Shown here in pieces: positions 17,646-21,652 of a stretch of 21,652 nt of DNA (the stretch's first letter is position 1; each line of letters opens with the position of its first letter). The DNA is taken from contig VXIS01000520.1 of NCBI GenBank assembly GCA_008704415.1, positions 1-21,652 of the forward strand. The letters run 5' to 3'. A program made the translations under genes and the position numbers. This DNA comes from Sphaerosporella brunnea (taxonomy: Eukaryota > Ascomycota > Pezizomycetes > Pezizales > Pyronemataceae). The notes beneath the pieces were generated by a model. The model saw nothing but the letters and a program-made list of their open reading frames with translations, had not been told where the DNA came from and did no database searches.

Positions 17646-18424
17646 GTAGCAACAGCTCGCTCACAGTCCCCACCAGACTTTTAGACGACCCCTCCCACTC
17701 GGACTTAACGGTAACGGTTGGCCCACATAGCTTCCACGTGCACAAAGCGATCCTCTCCTTGCGCACGTCCTTCTTCACCAACGCCACCAACCCCTCCAGC
17801 GGGTTCACCGAAAGCAAAGCCAACGTTGTCACCATCGAGGAGCACAGCCCGCACGCGGTATGGCGGTTCCTAAAGTACTGCTACACGGGAGACTATCCGG
17901 AGGTCAGCACACTCGACGGGGAGTCCGGAGACGACCCCAGCCCTCTCAGGCACACACGCGTGTATGCGCTCGCGGATATGCTGGATGTACCCTCACTCAA
18001 AACTGTGGCGACGGCCAAGCTGAAGCGGAAGCTAGACACCGACATCGTCTCGGCGGACTTCCACGAAACGGTGCGGGATGCGTACTCATCGACGTATCCG
18101 GGGGACAAGGAGCTGCGGAACGTGCTTGTTCACGCGACAAGGAAGCATCTGGGAGATTTGGTACATCATGAGGAGTTCCGTAAACTCCTCCTGGAACTCG
18201 CTGAGTTCTCGGGCCAGCTAGTTATTGAGAGCGCCAATGTCGAGAGACCCGTGTGTCCTACTTGTAAACGCTGCGAGTGTGGGAAGGGCCCCATCCATAA
18301 TTTTTGCTCTATGTGTAATAAGAACGTCGACCTGGTCCCAGGATTGCAGTGCACTACTTGCGCCCTATGTAAGATGGATACTGTTGAGCATTTTTGTAGC
18401 GGGTGTCTGCGGTGGCTTTCATGA
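17564..18424 (+). CDS. BTB/POZ domain protein with Cys-rich C-terminus, 286 aa, single exon
   Basis: BTB/POZ domains mediate dimerisation and often link substrates to cullin-3 ubiquitin ligases. Residues 1-40 are Ser/Arg-rich and disordered-looking. The BTB fold runs from about 45 to 150: DLTVTVGPHSFHVHKAIL, then RTSFFTNA, then VVTIEEHSPHAVWRFLKYCY, then YALADMLDVPSLKTVA, in the family order. The last 56 residues hold 11 Cys (231, 234, 237, 239, 248, 251, 263, 266, 269, 278, 281), mostly as CxxC pairs with a nearby His, a probable zinc-binding module. The domain start puts translation at ATG 17564; the frame is open a few codons upstream only through TTG. No intron is needed. The foldback element ends about 350 bp upstream, so its right arm may abut the promoter. 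The BTB call is firm; the tail's role is unknown. Confidence 0.87.
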   Translation: MQKRQHPSSHSSAGSKSTIPSSRPRGRSSNSSLTVPTRLLDDPSHSDLTVTVGPHSFHVHKAILSLRTSFFTNATNPSSGFTESKANVVTIEEHSPHAVWRFLKYCYTGDYPEVSTLDGESGDDPSPLRHTRVYALADMLDVPSLKTVATAKLKRKLDTDIVSADFHETVRDAYSSTYPGDKELRNVLVHATRKHLGDLVHHEEFRKLLLELAEFSGQLVIESANVERPVCPTCKRCECGKGPIHNFCSMCNKNVDLVPGLQCTTCALCKMDTVEHFCSGCLRWLS

Positions 18425-19051
18425 GGAGAGAGGAGAGGGAGTGGGCGGGGGCGTTGTTTTTTTCTTTTTTTTTTTCTCTTTTTTTTTTTTTAGAAATTGC
18501 TTAGATTTTGGCATGTCAGGCGTCAATACAGTGGGATCTTGTCAGTTCAACCAAGTCGAGTGATGGTCTATGCATGAGCCCGATAACTCGTCCTGGGGGC
18601 GGTGGCGTTGGTGGACTCGGTGTGCCGAAGGAAAGTCAGTGCGTCTGCCATGTGTTGGTGTGAAGCTTTTCAGATATCGATTTAGCAGCAGCTGGCAGTG
18701 AGCATCTCGTGCTGGGGGAAAAGTGGGGGGGGAGTCGTCGAACTCTTTGAGAACTGATGTTCCCCTGACGATAATATCGGTGTCAGGATGTCTAAATTTT
18801 CGGCAGCGGCTTGAGTGACTCGAAGCACTCTCGGGTGGGGGGTGCTGGCTGATCCAAGGAAAGGTAGATCTAAATGATGAGGAGCTGTTTGGTTTGGATG
18901 TACTGGAAGGCTGAAGGACATGCCGGCGAAGTGGGCGGCGGAGCGGGGGTAAAGTTTTTTTTTTATTATGGAGGACGCCTTACCGAAAAGCCAGCCTTTC
19001 GCTGGTACTTGTTTCTTCACTCGAGAATGCGGTGGATATATATGGCCAGAG

Positions 19052-19077
19052 GCGAGTGTTCTCTCCTGCCGAGCAAA
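19052..19077 (-). repeat. Left copy of a 26-bp inverted repeat
   Basis: Reverse complement of the motif at 19610-19635, with 24 of 26 positions identical. It reads TTTGCTCGGCAGG... on the minus strand and is followed by a GGCCGGCC palindrome at 19083-19094. It may be an end or internal motif of an older transposon remnant. Confidence 0.7.
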
Positions 19078-19212
19078 CATCCTGGCCGGCCGGCCCAGGC
19101 AATAAACCACAAAGGCACGTAAAAATGTTGAAGCTACCGTAGGTACTCCTCTCGGTTGTGTTCCCAATTTATATATATATATATATATTTTTGAAAAATC
19201 GGAGGCCATTAA

Positions 19213-19434
19213 TACCGTAAAAACTCGGATAAAAGATACCCCCCCCAGATTTGGTTAGCGGCAAATAATTGCCTTATAGGGAAACTTTTAAGCTTACAAA
19301 GGAGGGTTTTTGCTTATGAAGGAGGGTTTTTGTTTTTTATTGACTTCCTTTTGGAGACATTAACTTCCCAATAAGGCAATTATTTGCCGCTAACCAAATC
19401 TGGGGGGGTATCTTTTATCCGAGTTTTTACGGTA
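19213..19434. mobile_element. MITE, 218 bp plus TA target duplications, Tc1/mariner-pogo-like
   Basis: Terminal inverted repeats of 65 bp (19213-19277) and 64 bp (19371-19434) are identical except for one C in a C8/C7 run. They start TACCGTAAAAACTCGG and are bounded by TA on both sides, so the element proper is 19215-19432. TA duplication and CCGTAAAAACTCGG-like ends fit pogo-type relatives of Tc1/mariner; this assignment is inferred from the end sequence only. The centre (93 bp) is AT-rich, with a 20-bp tandem duplication (19292-19311, 19312-19331) around GGAGGGTTTTT. There is no coding capacity. The near-perfect arms suggest recent insertion or strong conservation. Confidence 0.9.
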
Positions 19435-19609
19435 ACCCGTATGGGCCTCAGCACCATTTTTGCAAGGGTCCACATCTCGAAGCTGTGGATATAACGGCCC
19501 CAAGTTTATTTTTTTCGCAAAGGTGACATTTTGTGATGACATTTTGAAGTTATTGTTGGATATCAATATTTGTTTGCTCGGCTGGCCGGCCAGTTGGCCG
19601 CCACTACAA

Positions 19610-19635
19610 TTTGCTCGGCAGGACAGAACACTTGC
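19610..19635 (+). repeat. Right copy of a 26-bp inverted repeat
   Basis: Begins TTTGCTCGGCAGGACAGAAC and is the inverted partner of 19052-19077. A shorter direct copy of TTTGCTCGGC occurs just upstream at 19573-19582 next to GGCTGGCCGGCC. The pair brackets the MITE. Confidence 0.7.
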
Positions 19636-19839
19636 AATAACAACACCGCCTGCTTCCGGGATTCCCGCCCCCACGTTCATGGTGACGATCGCATGCGAGT
19701 TAAGCCCGTGCATGCATGTGGTGGGTTGATCAAGCTTCGACATCCTAGAATTCGAAATATTTGCCAGCCAACTGCAAGTTTTCAAAACGCTCAAAAAAAA
19801 AAAATCCACAAACCCCCCCCCCCCCAGCCCGCTTCCCTA

Positions 19840-21652
19840 TCACCCGTCCAAAGGCGGAACAGCAACGCCCTCTCTGCGCGTAAACTTTACGGGCAGATCC
19901 GGTTTCCGCCACAGCATCACCGCGGTGGAATCGCGTACCCAGTCCAGCGCGTCGTCCTGTAGCGTCATATCGTACGCCCACAGCATTTTTGCGAGTATCA
20001 CGCGCATCTCTAACATTGCCAGGCTGTTCGTAATATTTCGTCAGCAAATGCTGGGGGGTGTGGGAGGAGGAGAAGGAAGGGGAACGTACTTGCGACCAAG
20101 GCACACGCGAGTACCCAGAAGGAACGGTTGGCTGGCTTCTTTCTTGTCTGTACATCCCTTATCCAGCCAGCGCTCGGGAATAAATTCATAGGGCCGGTGG
20201 AAGTTGTCTTCAGAGTGGGTTGCGGACCAGGAGCTGGTGAAAACCTCGATCTGTGCAAGGTCAGAGGAGGGGTTGAAGGGGAGGGGGGTGGGCAGGGGAC
20301 CTACACCTTCCGCAATGTAGATGCCGTCTACTGTCTCTCCAGGGCTGAACCGGCCCATACCGAATGGAGTCGGTGGATAGGTTCTGAGGCCCTCTTCGAT
20401 CACGGCTTTGAGGTATGGTAAGGACTCCGTTGAGTGGCCATTGATATGGCTATAGTCCGAAAAGGAGGAGCGGATCTCGCCGGCTAGGAGTTTGTAGACA
20501 CGCGGGTTGCGGCAGAGGCTGTAGGTTGTGCCGGACAGGAAGGATGCGGTGGTTTCGGAGCCGGCAATGCTGTGGAGGTTAGTGAGTATGGCAGAGCCTG
20601 GAGAATTTGGGATGCACTCACACAAGAGTGGAAGAGTTCGATATCAGAGTCGGGACTGTGACCCCTTGCGCTTCTTTCTCGCTGAGGATCTTCGACATGA
20701 AGTCTTTCCTGGTCTTGGTGGCATTCATGCGGCTAAACCCCCCAAAATGTCAAACATGTATAACACTCAAGGGAGAATTATAGATACCTAATGATTTTAT
20801 CCTCGCTGTAGCTCAGATGCTTCTTCCGTTTCTCGTACAAGCTTTTGGGCACAACTCTATGCTTAATCAACTGCATAAGCTGACCATTTCCAATCCACTT
20901 ATTCAACATAGCAAGGTAAGCGCCCGCGGAAACGAAGTCGGGAATATTAGAAACCCAAAAGTGCTGCTTGCCGGTTTCAAGGCTTCCAAAAGAGTCTCCA
21001 AAGGCGAGGTCTCCGATGATATCGAAAGTGCAAGCGTGGTACCACATGTTCATTTCCAGCGTCTCATCCTTCTTGACTCCGTATTCGTGGAGCTGCTTAA
21101 TCAGCAGGTCCACGTAGTTGTGCACGATGTCTTCCTGCTCAGTCAAGGCCTTCGCAGAGAATGCGTTGGAGAGGAGCTTGCGGATCTTGCCGTGCTCGGC
21201 CGGGTCCCGGGAAGTGACGATCGACCGCGCCCGAGTGCCGTCATCGTCATATTGGTCCGACTTGAGAAATTGCTTCCGTCCCTTAACGTGCCCGTAAATG
21301 TCTTTCCATGAGGTCGCCGTGTTGAAGGACACTTGATTAGGGCTTAGCCGGACTACGGGGCCGTATTTGTCGTGGAGGTCCTTGACGATTTGAGGGTATC
21401 GGCCGCTTAACCAGATGTATGAGAAGTAGATCTGATATTACAGGTTAGTGAGAAGTGCAGTGAATGGGTGAGACAGCCACAGACTCGATTGAACGCGGCG
21501 AGCTTGGGACCGGGGATTTTTGATATCGGGTGAAAGTAAACGTTGCGGATACCGGTAGCGACAACAGCAACTGCAATCTGAGGGCGTGTAAGCAAGCAAG
21601 CCAACAGCTCTTCAGGATAGGAATACCAAAGCAAATGGCAAAACGACGATGA
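19840..21652 (-). CDS. Cytochrome P450 monooxygenase, 493 aa visible, seven exons, 5' end outside the window
   Basis: Exons (minus): 21652-21627, 21577-21485, 21431-20788, 20732-20622, 20569-20305, 20250-20090, 20023-19840. The six introns of 49-66 nt have GT...AG ends, and all phases agree. P450s use a haem thiolate to insert oxygen into substrates with electrons from a reductase. A hydrophobic N-terminal anchor (LPFALIAVAVVATGI) precedes the Pro-rich hinge KIPGPKLAAF. The I-helix AGSETT is at about 293-298, the K-helix ExxR is EGLR at 350-353, PERW follows, and the haem loop FLLGTRVCLG has the ligand Cys at about 429. Overall it resembles fungal CYP65/isotrichodermin C-15 hydroxylase-type enzymes (FSAKALTEQE, TLVIAGSETTAS), so secondary metabolism or detoxification is likely. 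Endoplasmic reticulum membrane expected. No other cluster genes are in view. Only a few N-terminal residues should be missing. Confidence 0.93.
20024..20089 (-). other. Last intron of the P450 gene
   Basis: A 66-nt intron: GTACGT donor, TTGCTGACG branch, GAACAG acceptor. It splits the codon after LGR in the haem-binding loop and leads to the C-terminal exon NLAMLEMRVILAKMLWAYD, standard L-helix sequence. Confidence 0.9.
20251..20304 (-). other. In-frame intron of the P450 gene
   Basis: A 54-nt phase-0 intron (GTAGGT donor, CTCTGACC branch, GCACAG acceptor). Because 54 is divisible by 3 and it has no stop, reading through is possible and would add 18 residues rich in Pro between YIAEG and IEVFTSS. 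The splice restores family-like spacing. Confidence 0.82.

Larger units (their letters stand above)
18425..19839. other. Repeat-rich intergenic region between the BTB and P450 genes
   Basis: No gene is recognised in this 1.4-kb stretch between two 3' ends (convergent neighbours). It begins with T-runs (about 18459-18492), probably in the BTB 3' UTR, contains an (AT)9 microsatellite at 19171-19188, a 218-bp MITE, an inverted pair of 26-bp repeats, and an A12 then C13 tract (19793-19825) just beyond the P450 stop. Open frames across it derive from repeats. Confidence 0.55.

Noticed and set aside
18682..19209. 175-codon minus-strand ORF between the BTB and P450 genes
   Set aside because: It starts inside the AT microsatellite and contains repeat-derived sequence; no family resemblance.

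Overview
The window looks like nuclear DNA of a filamentous ascomycete (Pezizomycotina). The support is many short introns of 49-66 nt with GT...AG ends and CTAAC/CTGAC-like branch points, an intron-bearing tRNA gene, fungal-style gene families (cytochrome P450, BTB/POZ, GNAT) and a DUF6589-type protein next to a RecQ-like helicase. Exon structures were worked out by hand from splice signals and frame continuity; no database or transcript was consulted.

Positions 1-4245 hold a convergent pair that looks like part of a mobile or subtelomeric element. On the plus strand is the C-terminal end of a RecQ-type helicase, interrupted by an in-frame TGA and ending in a 23-copy, 21-bp coding minisatellite. 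Only 23 bp beyond its stop, on the minus strand, is the end of a 915-residue two-exon gene resembling the fungal DUF6589 family. The DUF6589 gene appears intact and carries a candidate D-D-E acidic triad. Positions 4246-7215 have no convincing gene, only an unrecognised 285-codon ORF, a short telomere-like motif and a poly-G/poly-C/poly-A cluster.

Positions 7216-11010 (minus) encode a 1246-residue, largely disordered protein with six 55-residue repeats, a charged coiled coil and a compact C-terminal region. Next on the plus strand are a two-exon 173-residue orphan (11680-12250), a three-exon GNAT acetyltransferase (13482-14201) with a TATA box and upstream ORF, and a less certain multi-exon hypothetical gene (14605-15463). 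A minus-strand tRNA-Gly(GCC) with a 12-nt intron lies at 15728-15810.

At 15962-17210 sits a 1.25-kb non-coding foldback element with terminal inverted repeats of about 400 bp. It ends about 350 bp before a BTB/POZ gene with a Cys-rich tail (17564-18424). The spacer 18425-19839 is repeat-rich and contains a 218-bp MITE with 65-bp inverted repeats and TA target duplications, nested between a separate inverted pair of 26-bp repeats. The window closes with a minus-strand cytochrome P450 gene (19840 to beyond 21652) with six introns in view and all hallmark motifs.

Apart from the helicase/DUF6589 pair, the genes show no shared pathway. The layout is ordinary chromosomal genes interspersed with transposon-derived sequence.
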